Assembly: GCA_946482325.1 (NCBI GenBank)
Contig: CAMLRA010000144.1
Location: 1-10,598, forward strand
Length of the DNA: 10,598 nucleotides
Direction of reading: 5' to 3'
Origin: an uncultured Chromatiaceae bacterium
GTDB taxonomy: Bacteria; Pseudomonadota; Gammaproteobacteria; Enterobacterales; Alteromonadaceae
Position numbers and translations under genes: made by a program. The notes under the pieces were generated by a model that saw only the letters and a program-made list of their open reading frames with translations, was not told the origin of the DNA and did not search any database. This document shows positions 1 through 5,935 of the stretch, piece after piece; position 1 is the first letter of the stretch, and each line of letters begins with the position of its first letter.

Positions 1-467
1 CCACCGAATTTGACGAAGCTGCCGGTTGGGTCAGTTTTGATGTCATTGACGAAACGCTGCAAAAAACCAATCTAGGGACTTTGCGACCTGGCAACCGGGT
101 TAATTTTGAGCGTTCGCTGAAATTTGGCGATGAAATCGGCGGCCACATCGTTTCCGGTCATGTGTCCGCGACTGCAGAAATTCTGCAGATAGAACGCAGC
201 ATGGACAACTGTGCGATGCAGCTGAGTTTTCCGGCAGAACTGGCGGCCTTTATTCAGCCGAAAGGTTTTATCGCTGTTGATGGTGCAAGCCTGACTGTGG
301 GTGCGATTGAAGGCTACAGTTTTTGGCTGCATCTCATTCCGGAAACACTGGCAGTGACCACGCTTGGCAGCAAGCAAGTTGGCGACCGGCTGAATCTTGA
401 ATGCGATCAGCAAACAGTGACCATAGTGCAAACCGTCGAGCGTTATCTGACACAACGCGGTCAGTAG
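1..467 (+). CDS. ribE: Riboflavin synthase alpha chain, 3' part (5' end outside window)
   Basis: Riboflavin synthase dismutates two molecules of 6,7-dimethyl-8-ribityllumazine to riboflavin plus the pyrimidine precursor, the last step of riboflavin synthesis, in the cytosol as a homotrimer. The reading frame is open from base 3, giving 154 residues before TAG at 465-467. By comparison with the E. coli protein (213 aa), roughly the first 50 residues are missing, including the first lumazine-binding repeat's GCCLTV-type motif. What remains matches closely: VSFDVIDETLQKTNLG, then EIGGHIVSGHV at the junction into the second repeat, and KGFIAVDGASLTV with LIPETLAVTTLG in the second repeat. A TTG at 81 is only an internal Leu codon, since homology continues upstream of it. 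The last 7 bases overlap the convergent small gene on the other strand. No terminator is visible after the stop. Confidence 0.95.
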   Translation, partial: TEFDEAAGWVSFDVIDETLQKTNLGTLRPGNRVNFERSLKFGDEIGGHIVSGHVSATAEILQIERSMDNCAMQLSFPAELAAFIQPKGFIAVDGASLTVGAIEGYSFWLHLIPETLAVTTLGSKQVGDRLNLECDQQTVTIVQTVERYLTQRGQ

Positions 468-661
468 AACTGTTCGTCCTCAGCGTCGACAAACACCTGC
501 ACGCTATGCCGTGACTCGTCCTTATGCATCACGATATGAATGGGGTTACAGCAATTGCTGCAATCCTCAATGTCGTCCTGATCTTCGCCGCTGATATCCA
601 AAGTGATATGGGTCGGGTGGCCGCAAAATGGGCAGAGGATGGTTTTATAAAGGAGTTGCAT
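461..661 (-). CDS. CPXCG-motif cysteine-rich small protein (zinc-ribbon-like)
   Basis: A 66-residue cytosolic protein with two Cys pairs, CPFCG near residue 10 and CSNCC near residue 34, spaced as in a zinc ribbon, with an acidic middle (GEDQDDIED) and acidic C-terminus. This matches the small uncharacterised CPXCG cysteine-rich family; its biological role is unknown. Zinc binding is inferred from the Cys pairs. The ATG at 659-661 is preceded by GAGGAG (668-673 on the minus strand) at a 6-nt spacing, a strong start. Its TGA (461-463) lies inside the last codons of the convergent riboflavin synthase gene, so the two 3' ends overlap by 7 bp. The opposite-strand frame over this region is a shadow. 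Confidence 0.85.
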   Translation of the reverse strand: MQLLYKTILCPFCGHPTHITLDISGEDQDDIEDCSNCCNPIHIVMHKDESRHSVQVFVDAEDEQFY

Positions 662-805
662 CAGATTCTCCTCAGTAGACTTGCGTCAGACTTGCGCCGT
701 TGTTGCAGTGTAGAACCGCACGCCAGATGCGGCGAGCGGCAGCGAAACCGTGGTTTTACCCCTTAACATCAGGCTGTAAAGTTGTGTGGGAAAAGCAGCG
801 TTAGT

Positions 806-1459
806 TCAGCGATTTAGCAGCAGGCTGTCGTCAAGTTGCAGCAGCGAATCCAGTACTTTATCGGCGATGCTGTATCTGGGATCATGCCGCAGATGCGCCT
901 CAGGCACCGCGATACAGCGCATCCGCGCCGCTTTGGCCGCGATCACGCCGGTGACACTGTCTTCCAGTGCCAGACAATGCTCAGGTGCAATGTTCAGTGC
1001 CGCCGCGGCATTTAAATACACCTGTGGGTGGGGTTTGGCAAAAGGCAAATACTGGGCAGAACAAGTAGCCTCAAAATATGGCGTTAATTCAAAATGCTCC
1101 AGCGCAGCCAGCATCATGTTGTGGTTGGATGACGTTGCAAGCGCGACCGGTAAACCTAAATGCTGGCAGCGCTGCAGTGCCTCGCGCGCGCCGGGTAACA
1201 AGGTGCCGTGTTGGCGTAACAGCAAAATCACTTTGTTGATGATAGTATCGGCCACTTCACCGCAAGTCGGCCCGGTCCATGGTGCTTGCCGGTACCAGTA
1301 TTCAACCACATAGTCACAACGCCAGCCGACGGTTTTTGCGGTATCGGCCAGCGTCAGCGGCACACCTAAAGCAGAAAAAGTTTCAAATTCAGCTTGTTGC
1401 CAGAAGTCTTCCGAATCGAGCAACAAACCATCCATATCAAAAATTACTGCCTGTACCAC
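806..1459 (-). CDS. hxpB: HAD-family hexitol/sugar phosphatase (HxpB/YniC-like)
   Basis: Cytosolic phosphatase of the haloacid dehalogenase superfamily, beta-phosphoglucomutase-like branch; the E. coli homologue (YniC, 222 aa) dephosphorylates 2-deoxyglucose-6-phosphate and hexitol phosphates. Numbered from the chosen start: motif I DMDG with nucleophile D8 and acid/base D10, a helical cap, motif II around ATSSN (T109/S110), motif III Lys in AKPHPQVY (K142), motif IV LEDS (E166/D167). The segments WYRQAPWTGP, KPHPQVYL and ALEDSVTG align with YniC along the whole length. Start: the GTG at 1457-1459 has AGGAG (1465-1469) 5 nt upstream, giving 217 aa. An in-frame GTG at 1475-1477 would add six residues but has a weak ribosome binding site; its total length is nearer to YniC, so it remains possible. 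The gap from the yniA stop is about 29 bp, suggesting co-transcription. The exact substrate is not determined by sequence. Confidence 0.88.
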   Translation of the reverse strand: MVQAVIFDMDGLLLDSEDFWQQAEFETFSALGVPLTLADTAKTVGWRCDYVVEYWYRQAPWTGPTCGEVADTIINKVILLLRQHGTLLPGAREALQRCQHLGLPVALATSSNHNMMLAALEHFELTPYFEATCSAQYLPFAKPHPQVYLNAAAALNIAPEHCLALEDSVTGVIAAKAARMRCIAVPEAHLRHDPRYSIADKVLDSLLQLDDSLLLNR

Positions 1460-1488
1460 TTCTTCTCCTATTTTCACTCAATGCCAGC

Positions 1489-2349
1489 TCAGCTTAACAG
1501 CTGCTGGACTAATTCCTGCGCCTGCCAGCGGTAGCGTCCGCCTCTTAAATAGGCCAGGTGCAATAAATGGTAAAGGTTATACAGGTCTTTGCGTTCGGTA
1601 AATCCTTCCGGCAGCGGGTGAACCTGCTGATAAGCAGAAAAAAACGCCGCCGGCATTGGGTCAAACAATCCGGCAAAAGCGATATCCACTTCGCGGTCGC
1701 CAAAATAACAAGCCGGGTCAAACATTACCGGGGTTTCGGCCAAAAAGCCAACATTGCCACGCCAGCACTCGCCGTGGATTAGCGCAGGCTTGGGTTGATG
1801 ATGGTGCAGGCGTTGGCGCACCCGCTCAACAATTTTGTCGATATCGCCAAGTGCTTGTTGTTGCTCAGCTAATAACTGCAATAACCAGCCGATGCGTTGT
1901 TCGGAGAAAAATACTGACCAGTTGCTACTCCATTGGTTTGGCTGCAGGGTGGCACTTAAATAGTTATCCCAGTCAAAACCATACATAGCCTGATCATCCG
2001 CCTGATGTAAAAACGCCAGCTGATGGCCCAGTGCCTGCCAACCATAGGGATGATCGCTGGCCAGCGGCAAATATTCGAGTACCAAAAACGCTTTTTCAAT
2101 GGTTTGACCGGCGCAAATCACTTGCGGCACTTTCAGGCAATGCCGGTGTTGCATAAATTTCAGCGACAGCGCTTCGGTCTCAAAGCTGTCCAGCACTTCA
2201 CGATGATTGAGTTTAACCAGATAGTGCTGCTCGCCACCGCTTAAGTGATACAGCAGGTTATCGGAATGTGTGGCGAGCTGTTGTTTATGGGTGATCCGAA
2301 ATTCCCGGTCTAGTTCGGTACTGATTTGGTCCGCAATGGCTTGCCACAT
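1489..2349 (-). CDS. yniA: Fructosamine kinase family protein (YniA-like), with variant HGE active-site motif
   Basis: Member of the fructosamine-3-kinase family, aminoglycoside-phosphotransferase-like kinase fold; homologues phosphorylate ketoamine (glycated amine) sugars so that they detach from proteins. It is 286 residues, the same length as E. coli YniA, and both begin MWQAI. The ATG at 2347-2349 has GGAG 7 nt upstream; the frame stays open 237 bp further upstream, but that stretch resembles nothing and covers the thrS control region. Visible landmarks: ATP-site Lys in HYLVKL (K46), Glu in FETEALSL (E57/E59), FFSEQRIGW near 147-155, Brenner-type motif HGECWRGN at 192-199, and metal-binding D211 in FDPACYFGDRE. 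The oddity is Glu194 where the family has the catalytic Asp of HGDxWxGN; the codon reads GAG at 1770-1768. Metal-site D211 and N199 are intact. Activity is therefore uncertain. It is probably first in a yniA-hxpB transcript and is divergent from thrS. Confidence 0.9.
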   Translation of the reverse strand: MWQAIADQISTELDREFRITHKQQLATHSDNLLYHLSGGEQHYLVKLNHREVLDSFETEALSLKFMQHRHCLKVPQVICAGQTIEKAFLVLEYLPLASDHPYGWQALGHQLAFLHQADDQAMYGFDWDNYLSATLQPNQWSSNWSVFFSEQRIGWLLQLLAEQQQALGDIDKIVERVRQRLHHHQPKPALIHGECWRGNVGFLAETPVMFDPACYFGDREVDIAFAGLFDPMPAAFFSAYQQVHPLPEGFTERKDLYNLYHLLHLAYLRGGRYRWQAQELVQQLLS

Positions 2350-2473
2350 GATGTCGCTCCGCATCGATAAAAAGAGGTTGATCCACAGAATTATGGCCGA
2401 CTTTGCCGGTTCCGCCGGCCGGCTGTGTTGATCAGGAACAAAGTATCGGCAGCTTGATAGCGGGACAGCAGAC

Positions 2474-2502
2474 TTGCTCTGGCCGGACACAGCCAGTAAT
2501 AT
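2474..2502 (+). promoter_or_regulatory. Putative sigma70 promoter of thrS
   Basis: A -35-like TTGCTC (2474-2479) and a -10-like TAATAT (2497-2502) are separated by exactly 17 nt. Transcription would begin near 2509, giving a leader of about 136 nt before the thrS ATG, long enough to contain the two anticodon-like hairpins. Each hexamer differs from consensus at two positions. No activator site was recognised. It is inferred from sequence alone. Confidence 0.5.
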
Positions 2503-2518
2503 GGCTGCGCTTTTTAGT

Positions 2519-2549
2519 ACGCAGCCTTTGATACGTTCCATGGCTGCGT
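2519..2549 (+). promoter_or_regulatory. thrS leader hairpin near predicted 5' end of mRNA
   Basis: ACGCAGCC (2519-2526) pairs perfectly with GGCTGCGT (2542-2549), an 8-bp stem with a 15-nt loop. The 2520-2526 arm could instead pair with an identical GGCTGCG at 2503-2509 (10-nt loop), but that upstream arm lies at or before the predicted transcription start, so the downstream hairpin is the likelier one in the mRNA. The stem sits one base before the CGU-loop hairpin. There is no U-run behind it, so it is not a terminator. Confidence 0.5.
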
Positions 2550-2550
2550 T

Positions 2551-2638
2551 GTTTCGCCACTCGTACGGCAAAACCAAAAAGCTCATTACCCATTCTTATT
2601 CAACATGTGACCCTTGGTACGGGCCACCACTGTGAGGA
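2551..2638 (+). promoter_or_regulatory. Candidate thrS translational operator (tRNA-Thr anticodon mimics plus Shine-Dalgarno)
   Basis: Three parts are laid out as in the E. coli thrS operator. First, a hairpin at 2551-2574: GTTT-C-GCC pairs with GGC-A-AAAC around one C/A mismatch, with an 8-nt loop ACTCGTAC that presents C-U-CGU-A, the CGU threonine anticodon with U before and A after. Second, a 32-nt A/T/C-rich stretch with no evident pairing (2575-2606). Third, a hairpin at 2607-2627: GTG-A-CCC pairs with GGG-C-CAC around one A/C mismatch, with a 7-nt loop TTGGTAC that places GGU exactly at anticodon positions 34-36, after U33 and before a purine. The Shine-Dalgarno GAGGA (2634-2638) lies 7 nt beyond and 6 nt from the ATG. 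In E. coli, threonyl-tRNA synthetase binds two such arms and blocks the ribosome. The match of architecture is seen; binding is inferred. Confidence 0.6.
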
Positions 2639-2644
2639 TTTATC

Positions 2645-4555
2645 ATGCCAGTCATTACTCTGCCAGACGGCAGTCAACGTGTATTCGAAGCCCCATTGTC
2701 TGTGATGGATGTCGCCAAAGACATTGGCCCGGGTTTAGCCAAAGCCACCATCGCCGGTAAAATTAACGGTCAGCTGGTCGACGCTTGTGAATTAATCACC
2801 GAAGACAGCAGCTTAAGCATTGTTACCAGCAAAGATCAGGAAGGTTTAGAGATCCTGCGCCACTCTTGTGCGCATTTGCTTGGTCATGCCATCAAACAAT
2901 TATGGCCAAACGTCAAGATGGCGATTGGTCCGGTCATCGACAACGGTTTCTACTACGACGTGGATTTAGACCGCCCAATCAGCAGCGACGATTTAGCGCA
3001 ATTAGAAGCGCGGATGTTGCAACTGGCGAAGACAGAATACGACGTGGTGAAGAAAAAAGTCAGCTGGCAAGAAGCCTATGACACCTTTGCTGCTCGCGGC
3101 GAATCCTACAAGATGGAAATTCTGACCGACAATGTCGCCAAAGACGACAGACCAGGTCTGTACCATCACGAAGAATATATCGACATGTGTCGTGGCCCGC
3201 ACGTGCCAAATATGCGTTTCTGCCAGCATTTCAAAATTATGAAAGTGGCAGGTGCTTACTGGCGCGGCGATGCCAAAAACAAAATGCTGCAACGCATTTA
3301 CGGCACCGCCTGGGCTGATAAAAAACAATTAGCGGCTTATTTACTGCAGCTGGAAGAAGCGGAAAAACGCGACCACCGTAAAATCGGTAAAGCGCTGGGC
3401 TTGTTCCACTGGCAGGAAGAAGCGCCGGGCATGGTGTTCTGGCATAACGACGGCTGGACAATTTTCCGAGAACTCGAAGCTTTTGTCCGTGAAAAACTGG
3501 CCGAATACGATTATCAGGAAGTGAAAGGTCCATTTATGATGGACAAAGTGTTGTGGGAACGTTCTGGTCACTGGGAAAAATATTCTGAGAATATGTTTGT
3601 CACCAGTTCAGAAAACCGCGACTACGCCATCAAGCCGATGAACTGCCCTGGCCACGTGCAAATTTTTAATCAGGGCCTGAAGTCCTACCGCGATTTACCA
3701 CTGCGGATGGCTGAATTTGGTTGCTGTCACCGTAACGAGCCATCGGGTGGCTTACACGGTCTGATGCGCGTGCGTGGTTTTACGCAGGATGACGCGCACA
3801 TTTTCTGTACTGAAGAACAAATTCAGGCGGAAGTGTCGAGCTGTATCAAAATGATTTTTGATGTGTACAGCACTTTTGGCTTTAAAGAAGTTGCCGTCAA
3901 ACTGTCGACCCGGCCGGAAAAACGTATCGGTTCGGATGAAATGTGGCATAAAGCTGAACAAGCGTTGGCCGAAGCGTTGGAAGCCAACGGCATTGCCTTT
4001 GACTTGCAGCCGGGCGAGGGCGCGTTCTATGGTCCGAAAATCGAGTTTACCTTACACGATTGTTTAGGCCGCGCCTGGCAATGTGGCACTGTGCAGCTCG
4101 ATTTCGCCTTACCAGGCCGTTTAGGTGCCAGCTACGTTGCTGAAGGCAACGACCGTCAGGTGCCGGTGATGATCCACCGTGCCGTGCTCGGCTCACTGGA
4201 ACGTTTTATCGGCATTCTGATTGAAGAATATGCCGGTTTCTTCCCAGCCTGGTTAGCACCTACTCAGGTTGTGGTGATGAATATCACTGACAATCAGGCG
4301 GATTATGCCAAGGAATTGGTAAAAACTTTCAAATCTCACGGTATTAGAGCAACTTCTGACTTGAGAAATGAGAAGATTGGCTTTAAAATCCGCGAGCATA
4401 CGCTTGCCCGCGTTCCGTACCTGGTTGTAGTCGGCGACAAAGAAGTCGAATCCGGCGACCTGGCACTGCGGACGCGCAAAGGCGAAGACCTTGGCAAAAT
4501 GACTGTCGCAGCATTTGTTGACAAATTAACGACAGAAATCAACAGCCGGGTCTGA
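2645..4555 (+). CDS. thrS: Threonine--tRNA ligase
   Basis: Class II aminoacyl-tRNA synthetase that charges tRNA-Thr with threonine in the cytosol and edits mischarged Ser-tRNA-Thr. It is 636 residues against 642 in E. coli. Domains in order: TGS domain (about 1-62), editing domain with H73 and H77 in [10 protein letters not shown] and C182/H186 in CRGPH, catalytic core (about 240-530) with the zinc ligands C334 (NCPGH), H385 (DDAHIF) and H511 (MIHRAVLGS), and the anticodon-binding domain (about 535-636). These residue numbers are identical to the E. coli enzyme, so nothing essential is missing. The ATG at 2645 follows GAGGA by 6 nt. It is the first gene of the thrS-infC-rpmI-rplT operon; only 28 nt separate its TGA from infC. 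Translation is probably autoregulated through the leader hairpins upstream. Confidence 0.98.
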   Translation: MPVITLPDGSQRVFEAPLSVMDVAKDIGPGLAKATIAGKINGQLVDACELITEDSSLSIVTSKDQEGLEILRHSCAHLLGHAIKQLWPNVKMAIGPVIDNGFYYDVDLDRPISSDDLAQLEARMLQLAKTEYDVVKKKVSWQEAYDTFAARGESYKMEILTDNVAKDDRPGLYHHEEYIDMCRGPHVPNMRFCQHFKIMKVAGAYWRGDAKNKMLQRIYGTAWADKKQLAAYLLQLEEAEKRDHRKIGKALGLFHWQEEAPGMVFWHNDGWTIFRELEAFVREKLAEYDYQEVKGPFMMDKVLWERSGHWEKYSENMFVTSSENRDYAIKPMNCPGHVQIFNQGLKSYRDLPLRMAEFGCCHRNEPSGGLHGLMRVRGFTQDDAHIFCTEEQIQAEVSSCIKMIFDVYSTFGFKEVAVKLSTRPEKRIGSDEMWHKAEQALAEALEANGIAFDLQPGEGAFYGPKIEFTLHDCLGRAWQCGTVQLDFALPGRLGASYVAEGNDRQVPVMIHRAVLGSLERFIGILIEEYAGFFPAWLAPTQVVVMNITDNQADYAKELVKTFKSHGIRATSDLRNEKIGFKIREHTLARVPYLVVVGDKEVESGDLALRTRKGEDLGKMTVAAFVDKLTTEINSRV

Positions 4556-4570
4556 CCGATTTCAATCTCT

Positions 4571-4586
4571 GGAGGAACGTACCATT
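4571..4586 (+). promoter_or_regulatory. infC ribosome binding site with AUU start codon
   Basis: A strong GGAGGA (4571-4576) is followed after 7 nt by ATT at 4584-4586, in frame with IF3. The first ATG in the frame (4719) would delete the first 45 residues, including the conserved N-terminal domain. An AUU start is the known basis of IF3 autoregulation in enterobacteria: IF3 discriminates against non-standard start codons on the 30S subunit, so high IF3 represses its own message. Confidence 0.92.
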
Positions 4587-5126
4587 AAAGTAGGAAAGAA
4601 ACCTTTAGCAACGAACAGACCGAATCGTATTAACGAAGAAATCAACGTACGTGAAGTACGACTGATTGGTCTGGAAGGTGAGCAATTAGGTATTGTCAGT
4701 ACCGCTGAAGCCCTCCGTTTGGCTGATGAAGGTGGTTGTGATCTGGTAGAAATCAGTCCAACAGCTGAACCGCCTGTTTGTAAGTTAATGGACTACGGTA
4801 AGTTCCTGTTTGAAAAAGGCAAAGACCTTAAAGAACAGAAGAAAAAGCAAAAACAGATCCAGATCAAGGAAATCAAATTCCGGCCTGGAACTGATGAAGG
4901 CGATTACCAGGTAAAACTACGCAACCTGCGTCGCTTCATTGAAGAGGGTGACAAAGCTAAAGTAACGCTTCGCTATCGCGGTCGTGAAATGGCGCATTTG
5001 GACATCGGTATTGAAGTCCTCAACCGGATTAAAAATGACATGTCAGATATTGCTATCTGTGAGTCGTTCCCAAGTCGGGTTGAAGGTCGTCAGATGATCA
5101 TGATGCTGGCCCCAAATAAGAAGTAA
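4584..5126 (+). CDS. infC: Translation initiation factor IF-3 (AUU start)
   Basis: IF3 binds the 30S subunit, prevents premature 50S joining and checks the start codon-initiator tRNA pair. Read from the ATT start it has 180 residues, the same as E. coli IF3. The N-terminal domain carries RPNRINEEI and [15 protein letters not shown]; the conserved [15 protein letters not shown] is followed by a lysine-rich linker helix ([32 protein letters not shown]), then the C-terminal ribosome-binding domain with [13 protein letters not shown] and [21 protein letters not shown]. It is second in the operon, 28 nt after thrS. In E. coli, internal promoters in thrS also serve infC; I did not identify one here. 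The part of the message after its stop codon forms the leader of rpmI. Confidence 0.97.
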   Translation: MKVGKKPLATNRPNRINEEINVREVRLIGLEGEQLGIVSTAEALRLADEGGCDLVEISPTAEPPVCKLMDYGKFLFEKGKDLKEQKKKQKQIQIKEIKFRPGTDEGDYQVKLRNLRRFIEEGDKAKVTLRYRGREMAHLDIGIEVLNRIKNDMSDIAICESFPSRVEGRQMIMMLAPNKK

Positions 5127-5138
5127 TAAGTGCAATCA

Positions 5139-5230
5139 AGTGAATCCGTGCTCCGCTGCGGTAACGCAGTGGCAGTGCGGTTTTCCGCCTTATTATTCGT
5201 TGTAACTACACAATTGCGAGTGAGTTCACT
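5139..5230 (+). promoter_or_regulatory. Structured rpmI leader, candidate L20 translational operator
   Basis: The infC-rpmI gap (104 nt) contains a long fold. Inner stem: 5153-5160 pairs with 5165-5172 (8 bp, one G-U) closed by a GUAA tetraloop (5161-5164). After a single bulged C (5173) the stem continues as 5146-5152 with 5174-5180 (7 bp, including tandem U-G and G-U). A further helix, AGTGAAT (5139-5145) with GTTCACT (5224-5230), encloses everything and ends directly at the rpmI ATG, overlapping its weak Shine-Dalgarno (TGAG, 5221-5224). Four Ts (5181-5184) follow the long hairpin, so weak attenuation is also conceivable. In E. coli, L20 represses rpmI-rplT translation through structured sites in this same infC-rpmI interval. 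The pairing is read from sequence; L20 binding is inference. Confidence 0.55.
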
Positions 5231-5428
5231 ATGCCAAAGATGAAAAACAACAAAGGCGCTGCCAAGCGCTTTAAGAAAACCGCTTCTGGTGGTTTTAAAC
5301 GTAAGCAATCACATCTTCGCCACATCCTGACGAAGAAGTCTTCTAAGCGTAAGCGCCATCTGGGCCCGAAAACTTTAGTTGCTAAAGTTGACGTCGCTTC
5401 AGTAGTTCGTTGCCTGCCATACGCATAA
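5231..5428 (+). CDS. rpmI: 50S ribosomal protein L35
   Basis: Small basic protein of the large ribosomal subunit. It has 65 residues, as in E. coli, with the family signatures [42 protein letters not shown] and the C-terminal CLPYA. Lys and Arg make up roughly a third of the protein. The ATG at 5231 is preceded only by a weak TGAG at 6-nt spacing that lies within a potential helix, consistent with translation being controlled. rplT follows after 15 nt and is expected to be translationally coupled. Confidence 0.98.
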   Translation: MPKMKNNKGAAKRFKKTASGGFKRKQSHLRHILTKKSSKRKRHLGPKTLVAKVDVASVVRCLPYA

Positions 5429-5443
5429 TTTTAGGAGACTGAC

Positions 5444-5803
5444 ATGCCAAGAGTAAAACGTGGTGTGACCGCACGTGCGCGTCATAAGAAGGTATTAAAC
5501 CAGGCAAAAGGCTACTACGGTGCCCGCAGCCGTGTTTATCGTGTAGCTTTCCAAGCAGTTATCAAAGCCGGCCAATACGCTTACCGCGACCGTCGTCAAC
5601 GTAAACGTCAATTCCGTCAACTGTGGATCGCGCGTATCAACGCTGCTTCACGTCAAAACGGTTTATCTTACAGCCGTTTCATCGATGGTCTGAAAAGAGC
5701 ATCTGTTGAAATCGACCGTAAAATTCTGGCTGACATCGCAGTATTCGACAAAGGCGCATTTGCTGCCTTAGTTGCGAAAGCGAAACAAGCACTGTCTGCT
5801 TAA
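5444..5803 (+). CDS. rplT: 50S ribosomal protein L20
   Basis: L20 binds 23S rRNA early and is required for assembly of the large subunit; in E. coli it is also the repressor of the rpmI-rplT message. It has 119 residues (118 in E. coli). The basic N-terminal extension [18 protein letters not shown] is followed by [15 protein letters not shown], the [20 protein letters not shown] helix region and the globular end with [31 protein letters not shown] (5432-5437) lies 6 nt before the ATG. It is the last gene of the operon: a terminator follows about 20 nt after the stop, and no pheST genes are seen. Confidence 0.98.
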   Translation: MPRVKRGVTARARHKKVLNQAKGYYGARSRVYRVAFQAVIKAGQYAYRDRRQRKRQFRQLWIARINAASRQNGLSYSRFIDGLKRASVEIDRKILADIAVFDKGAFAALVAKAKQALSA

Positions 5804-5823
5804 TTTTGATTAAGTAGTTGAAG

Positions 5824-5847
5824 AGGCAGCTTAGGCTGCCTTTTTTT
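5824..5847 (+). terminator. Rho-independent terminator of the thrS-infC-rpmI-rplT operon
   Basis: AGGCAGC (5824-5830), loop TTAG, GCTGCCT (5835-5841) form a perfect 7-bp stem running directly into a run of seven Ts (5841-5847). It starts 20 bases after the rplT stop. Confidence 0.93.
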
Positions 5848-5884
5848 ATTGTGGTAGTTTGCAAAGTTTGCGCGTGAAAGCCGC

Positions 5885-5911
5885 AAAAAAAGACGCCTTA
5901 GCGTCTTTTTT
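5885..5911. terminator. Bidirectional Rho-independent terminator
   Basis: GACGC (5892-5896), loop CTTA, GCGTC (5901-5905), flanked by seven As (5885-5891) on the left and six Ts (5906-5911) on the right. The A/T tracts make it usable from both strands: a back-up for the rplT operon on the + strand and the terminator of the lipoprotein gene, which ends at 5936, on the - strand. Confidence 0.88.
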
Positions 5912-5935
5912 AATCTCTATCTGCAGGCTCTGCAT

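Noticed and set aside
81..83. TTG as start of the riboflavin synthase gene
   Set aside because: Homology to riboflavin synthase continues upstream (VSFDVIDETLQKTNLG) to the window edge, so this is an internal Leu codon.
662..805. Gap between the CPXCG gene and hxpB searched for promoter, terminator or small RNA
   Set aside because: Only weak -10-like hexamers without matching -35 boxes and no stem followed by a T-run; nothing supportable.
786..1313. 175-codon + strand frame opposite hxpB
   Set aside because: Low-complexity Ser/Ala/Cys-rich translation with no motif, antisense to a clearly conserved phosphatase gene.
2405..2423. GCCGG/CCGGC short hairpin upstream of yniA
   Set aside because: 5-bp stem with no T-run and several alternative registers; not distinguishable from GC-rich chance repeats.
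2350..2586. In-frame 79-codon N-terminal extension of the yniA frame
   Set aside because: The MWQAI start with a good ribosome site matches E. coli YniA in sequence and total length (286 aa); the extension has no recognisable features and overlaps the thrS promoter and leader.
3002..3961. Several minus-strand frames of about 70-108 codons inside thrS
   Set aside because: All lie opposite fully conserved ThrRS coding sequence and have no recognisable ribosome sites or domains.
5177..5188. Small hairpin GCGG-TTTT-CCGC in the rpmI leader
   Set aside because: Only 4 bp and competes with a much longer stem using the same GCGG arm; kept only as a possible alternative fold, not a separate feature.
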